Positions 55,857 through 64,000 of a stretch of DNA of 64,000 nucleotides are shown here, piece after piece; within the stretch, counting starts at the first letter, position 1, and every line of letters starts with the position of its first letter. Location: assembly GCA_011089965.1 (NCBI GenBank), contig JAANAU010000008.1, forward strand, positions 43,948 to 107,947. Direction: 5' to 3'. The stretch comes from Magnetococcales bacterium. Lineage in GTDB: Bacteria > Pseudomonadota > Magnetococcia > Magnetococcales > Magnetaquicoccaceae. The notes beneath the pieces were generated by a model. It ran no database searches, had not been told where the DNA came from, and saw nothing but the letters and a program-made list of their open reading frames with translations. The translations under genes and the position numbers were made by a program.

Positions 55857-56777
55857 CTATGCCACATCCAGGGTGGCGATCTGGTTGCGTCCGTTGCGTT
55901 TGGCCTGGTAGAGGGCCTGGTCAGCCTGGTTGATCAGGTCCAGAGGCTGTTTGCCCAGGGTGGGGGTCATGCTGGCAATGCCGATGCTCATGGTGACATG
56001 CTCGGCAGTCTTGGATTGGGCGTGGGGAATGGCCAGGGAACGGACCGCGTTCAGGATGCGTTCGGCCACAGCCTGGCCACCTGGCAGATTGGTCTCGGGG
56101 AGAACACAGGCAAACTCCTCGCCACCATAGCGGGCCGCCAGATCCATGGTGCGTGGCAAGGCGCGGGTGATGGCCGTGGCCACCTCCTTCAGACAATGGT
56201 CACCCTGGGCATGGCCATAATGGTCGTTGAACAGTTTGAAAAAGTCGATATCCATCAACAAAACTGAACAGGTGTGGCCAAACCGCAAGGAACGACACCA
56301 CTCGTACTCCATGAATTGATCAAAACGACGCCGGTTGGGAATGTTGGTCAAACCGTCCAGAATGGCCAGACGCTCCAGCATCTCGCCGCGCCGCTTCAAT
56401 TCGATATGAGTCTTGACCCGCGCCGATACCACAGCCGGTCGATAGGGCTTGGCAATGTAATCCACCGCTCCCACGGCAAATCCACGGGTCTCATCCTCTT
56501 CGCTGGAACTGGAAGTGATGAAAATAACCGGAATGTTTCTGGTGCGGTGATTGCTCTTCAACATCTCACAGAAAGCATAACCGTTCATGCCTGGCATGAT
56601 CACATCCAACAAGATCAAATCCGGCAACGGCGGACTCTCCAGTCGCTGCATCGCACTCTCCGCGCTCTTGGCCGAAACAATCCGGTAATCGGGCTTCAGC
56701 AGTCCAGCCAACACGTCGATGTTGACGGCCTCATCATCGATGATCAACACCTTGGGGCGTGTTTCGTCTGTCAGCAT
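55857..56777 (-). CDS. PleD-like response regulator diguanylate cyclase
   Basis: A 306-residue protein: receiver (VLIIDDEAVN, phospho-Asp in LILLDVIMPGMNGYA, Lys in DYIAKPYRP) then GGDEF domain with ILDGLTNIPNRRRFDQF, MDIDFFKLFNDHYGHAQGD and the active site RYGGEEFACVLPE. The inhibitory I-site RTMD lies five residues before GGEEF. It should make c-di-GMP when phosphorylated. Start MLTDETRPK at 56777 is preferred to an upstream extension. It is divergent from napD, with the FNR-type boxes between. Confidence 0.94.
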   Translation of the reverse strand: MLTDETRPKVLIIDDEAVNIDVLAGLLKPDYRIVSAKSAESAMQRLESPPLPDLILLDVIMPGMNGYAFCEMLKSNHRTRNIPVIFITSSSSEEDETRGFAVGAVDYIAKPYRPAVVSARVKTHIELKRRGEMLERLAILDGLTNIPNRRRFDQFMEYEWCRSLRFGHTCSVLLMDIDFFKLFNDHYGHAQGDHCLKEVATAITRALPRTMDLAARYGGEEFACVLPETNLPGGQAVAERILNAVRSLAIPHAQSKTAEHVTMSIGIASMTPTLGKQPLDLINQADQALYQAKRNGRNQIATLDVA

Positions 56778-56946
56778 GCATCGTGCTCCGGGATTTTTGA
56801 CGGCAGATTTTGGTGGCGTCCGTATGGCGGTGAACATCAGGCAGCGGTGCTATAAGTTTCAGAAGGATCTAATATATGGTGACAAAATGCAATTAAAAAA
56901 ATACAGTGCGACCAGGCGTTGAGAAATCAAAAAAAATTTTATAAAA

Positions 56947-56960
56947 TTGATCTGCGTCAA
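56947..56960. promoter_or_regulatory. FNR/CRP-type binding site 1
   Basis: TTGATCTGCGTCAA, the TTGAT-N4-(A/G)TCAA pattern of FNR-family regulators with one changed base. It lies 60 bp before napD. If it acts at -41.5, transcription would start near 56995, which fits napD. Confidence 0.7.
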
Positions 56961-56976
56961 TGTAAACGCCTGTAAA

Positions 56977-56990
56977 TTGATATAAATCAA
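56977..56990. promoter_or_regulatory. FNR/CRP-type binding site 2
   Basis: TTGATATAAATCAA, a perfect TTGAT-N4-ATCAA FNR consensus, 30 bp from site 1. It overlaps the likely -10 region of the nap promoter, so it may modulate rather than activate, or serve the divergent diguanylate cyclase gene. Confidence 0.75.
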
Positions 56991-57020
56991 AATAAATTTT
57001 TTTATAAAAATGGTGGAACC

Positions 57021-57317
57021 ATGTCCGCTGCATTGCCTGATCCTGAACCTGCCTTTGCCCTGGCCAGCGCTGTGCTGCTGGTCCGTCCCGACTTTTTGTC
57101 TTCTGTGGCTGCTGCCGTGCAGGCTTTGCCCGGCGTCGAACTCCATGCCACGGATCCCGACGGCAAAATGTTGATCACCCTGGAAGACCACACGACCGGC
57201 CCCTTGGTCGAGAGATTTGAGTTGATAAAATATTTCGATGGCGTATTGAGCGCCGACCTGATCTATCAGCACTCCGAAGAGACACCCGACCTTTCCATCG
57301 AGGAGACCGTACCGTGA
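57021..57317 (+). CDS. napD: Periplasmic nitrate reductase chaperone NapD
   Basis: A 98-residue protein with NapD features: [40 protein letters not shown] and [15 protein letters not shown]. NapD binds the NapA twin-arginine signal peptide in the cytoplasm until the cofactor is inserted. It is the first gene of the nap operon; its stop overlaps the napA ATG by 4 bp. Family match is fair because NapD is short and divergent; context is strong. Confidence 0.88.
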   Translation: MSAALPDPEPAFALASAVLLVRPDFLSSVAAAVQALPGVELHATDPDGKMLITLEDHTTGPLVERFELIKYFDGVLSADLIYQHSEETPDLSIEETVP

Positions 57318-59800
57318 ATGTGACCCGACGCGAATTCATCAAGGCCAATGCCGTTGCCGCTGCCGCTGCCGCTGCCGGCATGAGCGTGCCCGCCCTGGCC
57401 CAGATCCCGAACGAAGAGGGGGACATCCATTGGGAGAAGGCCCCGTGTCGTTACTGCGGTACCGGATGCAGCGTGCTGGTCGGAACCAAAAACGGACGCA
57501 TCGTCGCCACCCAGGGGGATCCGGATGCGCCGGTCAACAAAGGTCTCAACTGCATCAAGGGCTATTTCCTCTCCAAGATCCCCTATGGTTCGGACCGCCT
57601 GACCACTCCGTTGCTGCGCAAAAAAGATGGCAAGTATGACAAAAATGGCGACTTCACCCCGGTCTCCTGGGACGAAGCCTTCGATACCATGGCTGACAAG
57701 TTCAAAGCCGCTCTGAAAGAGGGTGGACCGTCCACCATTGGCATGTTCGGCTCAGGCCAGTGGACCATCTGGGAAGGGGTGGCAGCGGTCAAACTCTTCA
57801 AGGCCGGTTTCCGCTCCAACAACATCGATCCCAATGCCCGGCACTGCATGGCCTCAGCCGTGGCCGGCTTCATGCGCACCTTTGGCATCGACGAACCCAT
57901 GGGATGCTATGACGACCTGGAACACGCCGATGCCTTTGTGCTCTGGGGGGCCAACATGGCCGAGATGCATCCGATCCTCTGGTCGCGTCTGGCCAACACC
58001 CGGCTTTCCAACCCCAATGCCAAGGTGGTGGTGCTCTCCACCTTCCAGCATCGCAGCTTTGATCTGGCCGACATGGGATTGATCTTCAAACCCCAGACCG
58101 ATCTGGCCATTGCCAACTATATCGCCAACCACATCATCCAAAGCGGTGCGGTCAACGAGGCGTTCGTGGCCAATCATGTGGCCTTTCACAAAGGGGCCAC
58201 CAACATCGGTTACGGCCTGCGTCCCACCCATGCTTTGGAAAAAGATGCAGCCGACGCCAAGGATCCCAATGTCTCCACCCCGATCACCTTCGATGAGTTC
58301 AAGGCGTTTGTCTCGGAGTACACCGTGGACATGGTCAGCCAGCTTTCCGGAGTGCCGAAAAAGGATCTGGAGGCGTTGGCCGCACTCTATGCCGATCCCA
58401 AAGTCAAGGTGATGTCCTTGTGGACCATGGGGGTCAATCAGCACACCCGTGGCACCTGGTTGAACAACATGATGTACAATATGCATCTTCTGACCGGCAA
58501 GATCTCCGAACCCGGCAACTCCCCGTTCTCTCTCACCGGTCAGCCGTCGGCCTGCGGTACGGCGCGGGAGGTGGGCACCTTCTCCCACCGTCTGCCCGCC
58601 GACATGGTGGTGATGAAAAAAGAGCATCGCGACCTGACCGAAAAATTGTGGCTTCTGCCCGAGGGCACGATTCCGGACAAGCCCGGTTATCATGCCGTGG
58701 TCCATCATCGCATGCTTAAAGATGGCAAGATCAATGCCTATTGGGTGTTGTGTACCAACAACATGCAGACCGCCCCCAACATGAACGAAGAGGGATATCC
58801 GGGCTATCGCAATCCCAAGGCGTTCGTGGTGGTTTCTGATCCCTATCCCACGGTCACGGCCATGGCGGCGGATCTGATCCTGCCCACCGCCATGTGGGTG
58901 GAAAAAGAGGGCGCGTATGGCAATGCCGAACGCCGCACCCAGTTCTGGCGTCAGATGATCAAAGCCCCGGGCGAGGCCCGTTCCGATTTGTGGCAGTTGG
59001 TGGAGTTTTCCAAACGGTTCAAGGTGGAAGAGGTGTGGCCAGCGGAACTGATCGCCAAAAAGCCGGAGTTGCAGGGCAAAACCTTGTTCGACATTCTCTA
59101 CGCCAATGGCCAGGTGAACAAGTTCCCGGTGGACGAAATCAAGAAGGAGCAGCTCAACGACGAGTCGCGTCATTTCGGGTTTTACGTGCAGAAGGGGCTG
59201 TTCGAGGAGTATGCCGCCTTTGGTCGGGGCCACAAGCACGATCTGGCCGATTTCGATACCTACCACAAGGCGCGCGGCTTGCGTTGGCCGGTGGTGGATG
59301 GCAAGGAGACCTTGTGGCGCTTTCGCGAAGGGTATGATCCCTATGTCAAGCCGGGCGAGAAGGTGCGTTTCTACGGCAAACCGGATGGCAAGGCGTGGAT
59401 CTTTGCCTTGCCGTACCATCCGCCGGCAGAAGCCCCGGATGGGGAATATGACCTGTGGCTCTCCACGGGTCGCGTGCTGGAGCATTGGCATTCGGGTTCC
59501 ATGACGCGGCGCGTCCAGGAGCTGCATCGTGCAGTTCCTGACGCCCAGCTCTTCATGCATCCGGACGATGCGGAAAAACGGGGACTGAAACGGGGCATGG
59601 TGGCCAAGATCATCTCCCGGCGTGGCGAGGTGGTGGCGCGGGTCGAGACCCTGGGACGCAACCGGCCTCCGGTGGGTCTGGTGTACATTCCGTTTTTTGA
59701 CGAGTCGCGGCTGGTCAACAAACTCACGTTGGACGCCACCTGTCCGATCTCGAAAGAGACCGACTTCAAGAAGTGTGCGGTCAAGGTGGTCAAAGCGTAG
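57314..59800 (+). CDS. napA: Periplasmic nitrate reductase catalytic subunit
   Basis: An 828-residue bis-MGD molybdoenzyme that reduces nitrate to nitrite in the periplasm. It has a Tat signal ([20 protein letters not shown]), a [4Fe-4S] site (Cys 45, 48, 52 in CRYCGTGC, and Cys 80 in GLNCIKGY), and the Mo-ligand Cys 178 in [11 protein letters not shown]. Others: [20 protein letters not shown] and the C-terminal [17 protein letters not shown]. Length is usual. It needs NapD and the NapB/C/G/H electron carriers downstream. Confidence 0.98.
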   Translation: MNVTRREFIKANAVAAAAAAAGMSVPALAQIPNEEGDIHWEKAPCRYCGTGCSVLVGTKNGRIVATQGDPDAPVNKGLNCIKGYFLSKIPYGSDRLTTPLLRKKDGKYDKNGDFTPVSWDEAFDTMADKFKAALKEGGPSTIGMFGSGQWTIWEGVAAVKLFKAGFRSNNIDPNARHCMASAVAGFMRTFGIDEPMGCYDDLEHADAFVLWGANMAEMHPILWSRLANTRLSNPNAKVVVLSTFQHRSFDLADMGLIFKPQTDLAIANYIANHIIQSGAVNEAFVANHVAFHKGATNIGYGLRPTHALEKDAADAKDPNVSTPITFDEFKAFVSEYTVDMVSQLSGVPKKDLEALAALYADPKVKVMSLWTMGVNQHTRGTWLNNMMYNMHLLTGKISEPGNSPFSLTGQPSACGTAREVGTFSHRLPADMVVMKKEHRDLTEKLWLLPEGTIPDKPGYHAVVHHRMLKDGKINAYWVLCTNNMQTAPNMNEEGYPGYRNPKAFVVVSDPYPTVTAMAADLILPTAMWVEKEGAYGNAERRTQFWRQMIKAPGEARSDLWQLVEFSKRFKVEEVWPAELIAKKPELQGKTLFDILYANGQVNKFPVDEIKKEQLNDESRHFGFYVQKGLFEEYAAFGRGHKHDLADFDTYHKARGLRWPVVDGKETLWRFREGYDPYVKPGEKVRFYGKPDGKAWIFALPYHPPAEAPDGEYDLWLSTGRVLEHWHSGSMTRRVQELHRAVPDAQLFMHPDDAEKRGLKRGMVAKIISRRGEVVARVETLGRNRPPVGLVYIPFFDESRLVNKLTLDATCPISKETDFKKCAVKVVKA

Positions 59801-59810
59801 CGGGGAGACG

Positions 59811-60578
59811 ATGGACACCGAATCCGGTGACAAGCCACGGATGGCTGCCATGACCCGGCGCGGCCTGTTGGCCAAGGGTGCGCAGGCCGTGGCCGGGATG
59901 GGGTTGGCCGGATTGGTGATGGCGTTGGGTGCCCGTTCGGCAAAGGCTGTGCCGGTGTGGGCGATTCGGCCTCCTGGAGCGGTTGCGGAAGAGGAGTTTC
60001 TCGGTAAATGTCTGCGGTGCGGGTTGTGCGTGCGGGATTGCCCGTATGAGATCCTGACCCTGGCAGAAGCGGGCAGTGGTGTGGCACCGGGCACTCCTTA
60101 TTTCGTGGCCCGGGACAGGCCGTGTGAAATGTGTCCGGAGATTCCGTGTGTGGTGGCCTGTCCGTCCGGTGCGTTGGATCCGGGTTTGACCGATATTGCC
60201 AAGGCGCGCATGGGGCTGGCGGTTTTGGCCGATCAGGAGACCTGTCTGGCCTATTTGGGGTTGCGGTGTGAGGTCTGTTTTCAGGTCTGTCCGGTGATGG
60301 GCAAGGCCATCACCATTGAGACCAGACCCAATCTCCGTTCGGGCAAGCATGTCCATTTCCTGCCCATGGTCCATTCGGAGCACTGCACGGGCTGCGGCAA
60401 GTGTGAAAAAGGGTGTGTGCTGGAAGAGGCGGCCATCCGGGTGTTGCCCCGTGCCACGGTCAAGGGGGCATTGGGTAGTCATTATCGGGTGGGGTGGGAA
60501 GAGAAGAAAAAGGCGGGACACGCGCTCATTCCGGAGCCGTTGAGTTTGCCGGTGCGGCGTCCGGGAGATGGGCCATGA
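59811..60578 (+). CDS. napG: Ferredoxin-type protein NapG
   Basis: A 255-residue Tat-exported iron-sulfur protein. Signal TRRGLLAKGAQAVAGMG is followed by four [4Fe-4S] motifs: CLRCGLCVRDCPY, CEMCPEIPCVVACP, CLAYLGLRCEVCFQVCP and CTGCGKCEKGCVLEEAA. It passes quinol electrons with NapH to the nitrate reductase system. The ATG 59811 follows GGGGAGACG, 10 bp after napA. The stop overlaps the napH ATG. Confidence 0.95.
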   Translation: MDTESGDKPRMAAMTRRGLLAKGAQAVAGMGLAGLVMALGARSAKAVPVWAIRPPGAVAEEEFLGKCLRCGLCVRDCPYEILTLAEAGSGVAPGTPYFVARDRPCEMCPEIPCVVACPSGALDPGLTDIAKARMGLAVLADQETCLAYLGLRCEVCFQVCPVMGKAITIETRPNLRSGKHVHFLPMVHSEHCTGCGKCEKGCVLEEAAIRVLPRATVKGALGSHYRVGWEEKKKAGHALIPEPLSLPVRRPGDGP

Positions 60579-61447
60579 AAATACCGGATGATGGCCGGGA
60601 GGCCCGGGAGAAAAAGGGGTGGTGGCGGGCCACCCGCTGGTTGTGGGCCAGACGGCTGGTGCAGGTCGGGGTGATGGGGTTGTTTCTGCTTGGTCCTTTG
60701 GCCGGGGTGTGGATCATTCAAGGCAATCTGTCGGCCAGTTACACCCTGGAGATTCTGCCCATGACCGATCTGTTGTGGTTTGTGCAGATGGTGGCGGCTG
60801 CGGGTTGGCCCGTGGCCATGCAGGCCACATTGGGAGCCGTGGTGGTGGTGGTGCTGTATGGGTTGGCAGGCGGACGCTCCTATTGTGCCTGGCTGTGTCC
60901 GCTCAATCCGGTGACCGATCTGGCGGCCTGGTTGCGGCGGCGTTTGGGGATCACCGGTGGTTGGCGCGGTGAGCGTCGGATGCGCAACGGGGTGTTGTTG
61001 CTGGTGGTGCTGTTGGCGTGGGTGACGGGTATGCCGGTTTGGGAGTGGTTCAATCCGGTCACCTGGACCCAGCGCGGGATCATTTTTGCCGCATGGAGCG
61101 GTTTGTGGGCCGTGGTGGCGATCTTTCTGTTTGATCTGTTGATCGCGCCCCACGGGTGGTGTGGACGGCTTTGTCCCACCGGTGCCCTGTATGCCCAACT
61201 GGGTCGGGTGACGCCATTGTTCGTCAGCGCCATCCGTCGGGAGGCCTGTACCGATTGTCACGCCTGTCATCGGGTCTGTCCGGAGCCGGCAGTGATCGAT
61301 CCGGCTCTCAAGGGGGCGGTGCGTGGCGTGGGACCGCGCATCCGGGATGTGACCTGCACCCGGTGCGGGCGGTGCATCGATATTTGCCCAGAGGAAGTGT
61401 TTGATTTTGACTTTCATTTACCCAACACATCGAGGGTGGTGCCATGA
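60575..61447 (+). CDS. napH: Quinol dehydrogenase membrane component NapH
   Basis: A 290-residue inner-membrane protein with about four transmembrane helices and two cytoplasmic CxxxCP-type motifs (CAWLCPLNPVTDLAAWL; CGRLCPTGALYAQLG), plus two C-terminal ferredoxin clusters (CTDCHACHRVCPEP; CTRCGRCIDICPEE). With NapG it oxidises quinol. The start 60575 overlaps the napG stop by 4 bp. It also overlaps napB by 4 bp at the 3' end. Confidence 0.95.
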   Translation: MKIPDDGREAREKKGWWRATRWLWARRLVQVGVMGLFLLGPLAGVWIIQGNLSASYTLEILPMTDLLWFVQMVAAAGWPVAMQATLGAVVVVVLYGLAGGRSYCAWLCPLNPVTDLAAWLRRRLGITGGWRGERRMRNGVLLLVVLLAWVTGMPVWEWFNPVTWTQRGIIFAAWSGLWAVVAIFLFDLLIAPHGWCGRLCPTGALYAQLGRVTPLFVSAIRREACTDCHACHRVCPEPAVIDPALKGAVRGVGPRIRDVTCTRCGRCIDICPEEVFDFDFHLPNTSRVVP

Positions 61448-61890
61448 AAAAACGGTTGCAATTGTTCTTGTGGGCAGTGGTTTTGTTGATCGGGGGCTGG
61501 AGTGGTCTGGCCATGGCCGTGGAGGAGGTGCGCACGCTGCGCGGTGCCGTTCCTCTGGATGGAGCGGATCAGGCTCCAGAGGCCAGCAAATGGATGCCGG
61601 ACAGCCATGGTCTGCCCCGCAACTATTTGCAACAGCCGCCGCTGGTGCCCCATCAGATTGATGGCTACAAGATCGATCTGCGTCAGAACAAGTGTCTCAC
61701 CTGTCACAGTTGGGCCAAGGCCAAAGAGACCCGCGCCACCAAGATCAGCCTGACCCATTTCCGCAACCGTTTTGGTGCGGAGTTGTCGGATGTGTCGCCC
61801 CAGAGGTACTTCTGCACCCAGTGTCATGTGCCCCAGAAGGATGCCAAGCCTTTGGTCGATAACACGTTCAAGCCGGTTGATTCCTTGTAA
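61444..61890 (+). CDS. napB: Nitrate reductase cytochrome subunit NapB
   Basis: A 148-residue diheme c-type cytochrome: signal peptide ([19 protein letters not shown]), heme sites CLTCH and CTQCH, and the His-rich [20 protein letters not shown] region that supplies distal ligands. It is the electron donor partner of NapA in the periplasm. It starts within the napH stop. Confidence 0.95.
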   Translation: MKKRLQLFLWAVVLLIGGWSGLAMAVEEVRTLRGAVPLDGADQAPEASKWMPDSHGLPRNYLQQPPLVPHQIDGYKIDLRQNKCLTCHSWAKAKETRATKISLTHFRNRFGAELSDVSPQRYFCTQCHVPQKDAKPLVDNTFKPVDSL

Positions 61891-61943
61891 CGTTGCGGTT
61901 TTGTGGTCCACCCATTCGAGGAAGGCGAGGGAAGGAAGCAGCC

Positions 61944-62525
61944 ATGAGTGCAGATTCAAGCCGCGCGGGGCGGTCACCGTTATGGGGTCAATGGAAGATT
62001 CTGGCGGGGTTTTTCGTTCTTGGTGTCATTTTTTGGGGTGGATTCCACTGGGCATTGGCCGCCACCAACACCGAGACGTTTTGCATCTCCTGTCATGAGA
62101 TGAAGGATACGGTCTACAAGGAGTACCGGGACACGGTGCATTATTACAATCCGAGCGGGGTGCGGGCCACCTGTCCGGATTGTCATGTGCCCAAGCAGTG
62201 GCAGCATATGATTGTGCGCAAGATTCAGGCGAGCAATGAGTTGTGGCACAAGTTCAAGGGGACGATTGACACTCCGGAGAAGTTTGAGGCCAATCGTCTG
62301 GAGTTGGCGCGCAATGTTTGGAGGACCATGAAAAAGACCGATTCTCGTGAGTGTCGCAACTGTCATGAGTACAAGTCCATGGATTTCACCAAGCAGGGTG
62401 CCCGGGCGTTTGATTTTCATGAACGGGGCTTTTCCAAGGGCAAGACCTGCATTGACTGTCACAAAGGCATTGCCCATGCCTTGCCCAAGGGGATGACGGC
62501 GGCGGACGATACTTCGGTGAATTGA
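61944..62525 (+). CDS. napC: Membrane tetraheme cytochrome NapC
   Basis: A 193-residue NapC/NirT protein with one N-terminal transmembrane anchor ([20 protein letters not shown]) and four CxxCH hemes: CISCHEM, CPDCHVP, CRNCHEY and [10 protein letters not shown]. It carries electrons from quinol to NapB. The ATG 61944 follows AAGGAAG; a longer frame start at 61893 is rejected. It is the last gene of the nap operon, with a terminator 26 bp downstream. Confidence 0.96.
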   Translation: MSADSSRAGRSPLWGQWKILAGFFVLGVIFWGGFHWALAATNTETFCISCHEMKDTVYKEYRDTVHYYNPSGVRATCPDCHVPKQWQHMIVRKIQASNELWHKFKGTIDTPEKFEANRLELARNVWRTMKKTDSRECRNCHEYKSMDFTKQGARAFDFHERGFSKGKTCIDCHKGIAHALPKGMTAADDTSVN

Positions 62526-62550
62526 AGTCTTTGTATCAGGTTGGCAGAAG

Positions 62551-62584
62551 GGTCTGGGAAGGGTTGCTCCCAGACCTTTTTTTT
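62551..62584 (+). terminator. Rho-independent terminator of the nap operon
   Basis: A perfect 9-bp stem GGTCTGGGA/TCCCAGACC with an 8-base loop, followed by eight T. It lies 26 bp after napC. Confidence 0.92.
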
Positions 62585-62610
62585 GGGTATTGTGACCAGG
62601 TTGGTCAAGT

Positions 62611-62783
62611 ATTGAAAAGAAAGAGGGGGTCTGGGGGATTCATCCCCCAGGGTTTTGATGTTTTAATGTTTTAAACAAAAACCATTTTGGAATGTGTTAT
62701 TTGTTTTGTTGGGGCGTTGCCCCAAACCCCACCAAGGGCGTTGCCCTTGGATCCCACCAGGGGGGTAACCCCCCTGGACCCCT
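62611..62783 (+). repeat. Palindromic repeat copy 9 (A, C, B')
   Basis: ATTGAAAAGAAAGAGGGGGTC and CTGGGGGATTCATCCCCCAG (A), then AAACAAAAACCATTTTGGAA (C), then B' with stems TTGGGGCGTTGCCCCAA, CCAAGGGCGTTGCCCTTGG and CCAGGGGGGTAACCCCCCTGG, ending ACCCCTGA. It is the cleanest A-C-B' copy. It lies between the nap terminator and the globin-coupled cyclase. Confidence 0.9.
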
Positions 62784-62848
62784 GATGATGGTGGCTCAGG
62801 AATCAGAAATCAGGAATCAGCCTGTTCTTCCAACATGAATGAGTCTAC

Positions 62849-63904
62849 ATGTTCAATATCGCAGAATTGACCCTGGCGGAACAGCTCAAGATGACCGAGC
62901 GACGCATAGAGGAGCGCAAACGACTCTTCAATATCACCGATGAGGATGCCAGAAATATGATGGCAGTCAAAGGTCATATTGAGATCCACCTGGATGAGCT
63001 TGTCGAAACCTTTTACCGTCAGCAATTGGAGTTTTCAGAAATTCAATTGGTAATCGGCGATGCCGACACCCTGTCACGTCTGAAAAATTCCATGCGGGGG
63101 TATATATTGGAGCTGTTCTCCGGCACCTACGACGCCATCTACATCAATAGTCGACTGCGGGTTGGCAAGGTTCACAAACGGATTGGGGTCTCACCATCGT
63201 TGTACATGGCGGCAGTCAACCGGCTGATGATCCTGCTCAACGAGATGTTGGAGTCCCACTGCAAAGCGGGAAACTGTTCACGCTTTGAGGTGGAGGCACG
63301 CAAGGTCAGCCTGTCCAGACTGTTGATGTTTGATGTGCATCTGGTGTTTGAAACCTATACCGGAGCACTCGTCGCTGCCGTGGAGATGGCACAACAGGAA
63401 CTGGAACGCTACGCCCAGGATCTGGAGGCAACCGTTGCCAAACGTACCCAGGAGTTGAAGGATCTTTCGCGTCAGGATGGTTTGACCGGTCTTTTAAACC
63501 AACGCGCATTTTTTGATCATCTGCGCACGGATCTGGCCAATGCCAAGCGGCGCGATGAACCGCTGACGCTGGTCTATTTTGATTTGAACGGCTTCAAAAA
63601 ACTGAACGATCAGCATGGCCACCGTACTGGAGACCAAGTGCTCGCCCACGTGGGAGAAGTGTTGCTGGCCACCATCCGTGAAATCGATTCAGCCTGTCGC
63701 TATGGAGGAGACGAATTCTGTATGATCCTTCCCGGCAGTCAGATCATCCAGGCCAACGATGTCTGCAAAAGGGTGGTGCAGCGTTTTGAAGCCAAAGCAG
63801 GTCAACATGGGGTCTCATTCAGCATGGGGATTTCCCAAGCCGGTCCAAAAACATTCCCAACCGTGGATGAATTGGTTAACCCATTCTTAACACATTTCCA
63901 ATGA
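62849..63904 (+). CDS. Globin-coupled diguanylate cyclase, short C-terminus
   Basis: A 351-residue protein. Residues 1-170 are a sensor globin with proximal His 109 in VGKVHKRIGVSPSLYMAA, expected to bind heme and sense O2. A coiled coil (ELERYAQDLEATVAKRTQEL) leads to a GGDEF domain with LSRQDGLTGLLNQRAFFDHL, RYGGDEF and inhibitory I-site REID. The usual tail after DELVN (about 25 residues, ADxAMYxAK) is replaced by PFLTHFQ and a stop, so the domain may be truncated. The 96 bp after the stop to the window end is AT-rich without a seen gene. Confidence 0.9.
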   Translation: MFNIAELTLAEQLKMTERRIEERKRLFNITDEDARNMMAVKGHIEIHLDELVETFYRQQLEFSEIQLVIGDADTLSRLKNSMRGYILELFSGTYDAIYINSRLRVGKVHKRIGVSPSLYMAAVNRLMILLNEMLESHCKAGNCSRFEVEARKVSLSRLLMFDVHLVFETYTGALVAAVEMAQQELERYAQDLEATVAKRTQELKDLSRQDGLTGLLNQRAFFDHLRTDLANAKRRDEPLTLVYFDLNGFKKLNDQHGHRTGDQVLAHVGEVLLATIREIDSACRYGGDEFCMILPGSQIIQANDVCKRVVQRFEAKAGQHGVSFSMGISQAGPKTFPTVDELVNPFLTHFQ

Positions 63905-64000
63905 TTTAAATTTTTACGTTTTTCTAATATATTGATTTTATTAGATTTAATCAAGTAAGATTCCTGGATTTTAAATGTAGTGCCATAAAATTTGAAAATA

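Noticed and set aside
57854..60094. 746-codon minus-strand ORF opposite napA
   Set aside because: Antisense shadow of napA/napG; no family motif.

Overview
The window reads as a chromosomal segment of a Gram-negative, respiring member of the Pseudomonadota, from the dnaA region of the chromosome. Evidence is the dnaA-dnaN-recF-gyrB block, a rimP-nusA-ylxR-infB-ylxP-rbfA-truB-rpsO-pnp block, an alphaproteobacterial-type SspB, an envC-ctpA-DUF610 block, a TonB-dependent receptor and a periplasmic nitrate reductase operon. The gene set and the abundance of GC-rich palindromic intergenic repeats would suit a Magnetococcales-like or deep alphaproteobacterial lineage, but that placement is inference; no magnetosome genes, rRNA or tRNA were seen.

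Layout. 0-1.3 kb: the end of a HicB antitoxin gene, an exported alpha/beta hydrolase and a small hypothetical gene. 1.6-7.8 kb: dnaA, dnaN, recF, gyrB. 8.0-15.3 kb: an Ogt-type alkyltransferase, then a leftward signalling set: TonB receptor, YfiR-like periplasmic protein, hybrid histidine kinase with Hpt, and a response regulator fused to a class III nucleotide cyclase. 15.5-19.1 kb: transketolase, a secreted cysteine-rich protein and a ParDE toxin-antitoxin pair. 19.3-29.3 kb: the leftward translation and RNA-decay operon. 29.4-33.8 kb: a scarred accessory region with small ORFs, a BRCT fragment, a large cadherin/Ig-like plus SUMF protein, a truncated SUMF copy, an IS91-type transposase remnant and a PIN-like fragment abutting purF.

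33.8-39.6 kb: purF, radA, and a leftward set encoding two TerD-family proteins, a TerB-like protein with a C-terminal Cys motif, and an SspB-type ClpXP adaptor whose start codon overlaps the terB stop. 39.8-43.2 kb: a family 2 glycosyltransferase whose 3' end overlaps a convergent radical SAM gene, preceded by an Rpn-family nuclease. 43.3-49.8 kb: gpmI, envC, ctpA and a very large divergent polysaccharide deacetylase, a cell-division/peptidoglycan block. 50-52.6 kb: two tandem proteins with degenerate GGDEF domains. 52.8-54.0 kb: DUF4177, yidD and a TM2 protein. 54.1-55.7 kb: a lysis-like cassette (amidase, unknown helical protein, frameshifted exported protein). 55.9-62.5 kb: a PleD-like diguanylate cyclase divergent from napDAGHBC, with two FNR-type boxes between them. 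62.8-63.9 kb: a globin-coupled diguanylate cyclase with a shortened C-terminus.

The most distinctive feature is a family of composite palindromic repeats (nine copies, about 45 to 210 bp) in gaps that lie 3' of at least one gene and never in a divergent promoter gap. They are built from recurring modules (A, B, C, D) in a consistent order; one copy supplies the last 22 codons of the TM2 gene and another separates dnaA from dnaN. Signal transduction by cyclic nucleotides is a second theme: one class III cyclase, two diguanylate cyclases with intact GG(D/E)EF and I-sites, and two with degenerate GGDEF domains.
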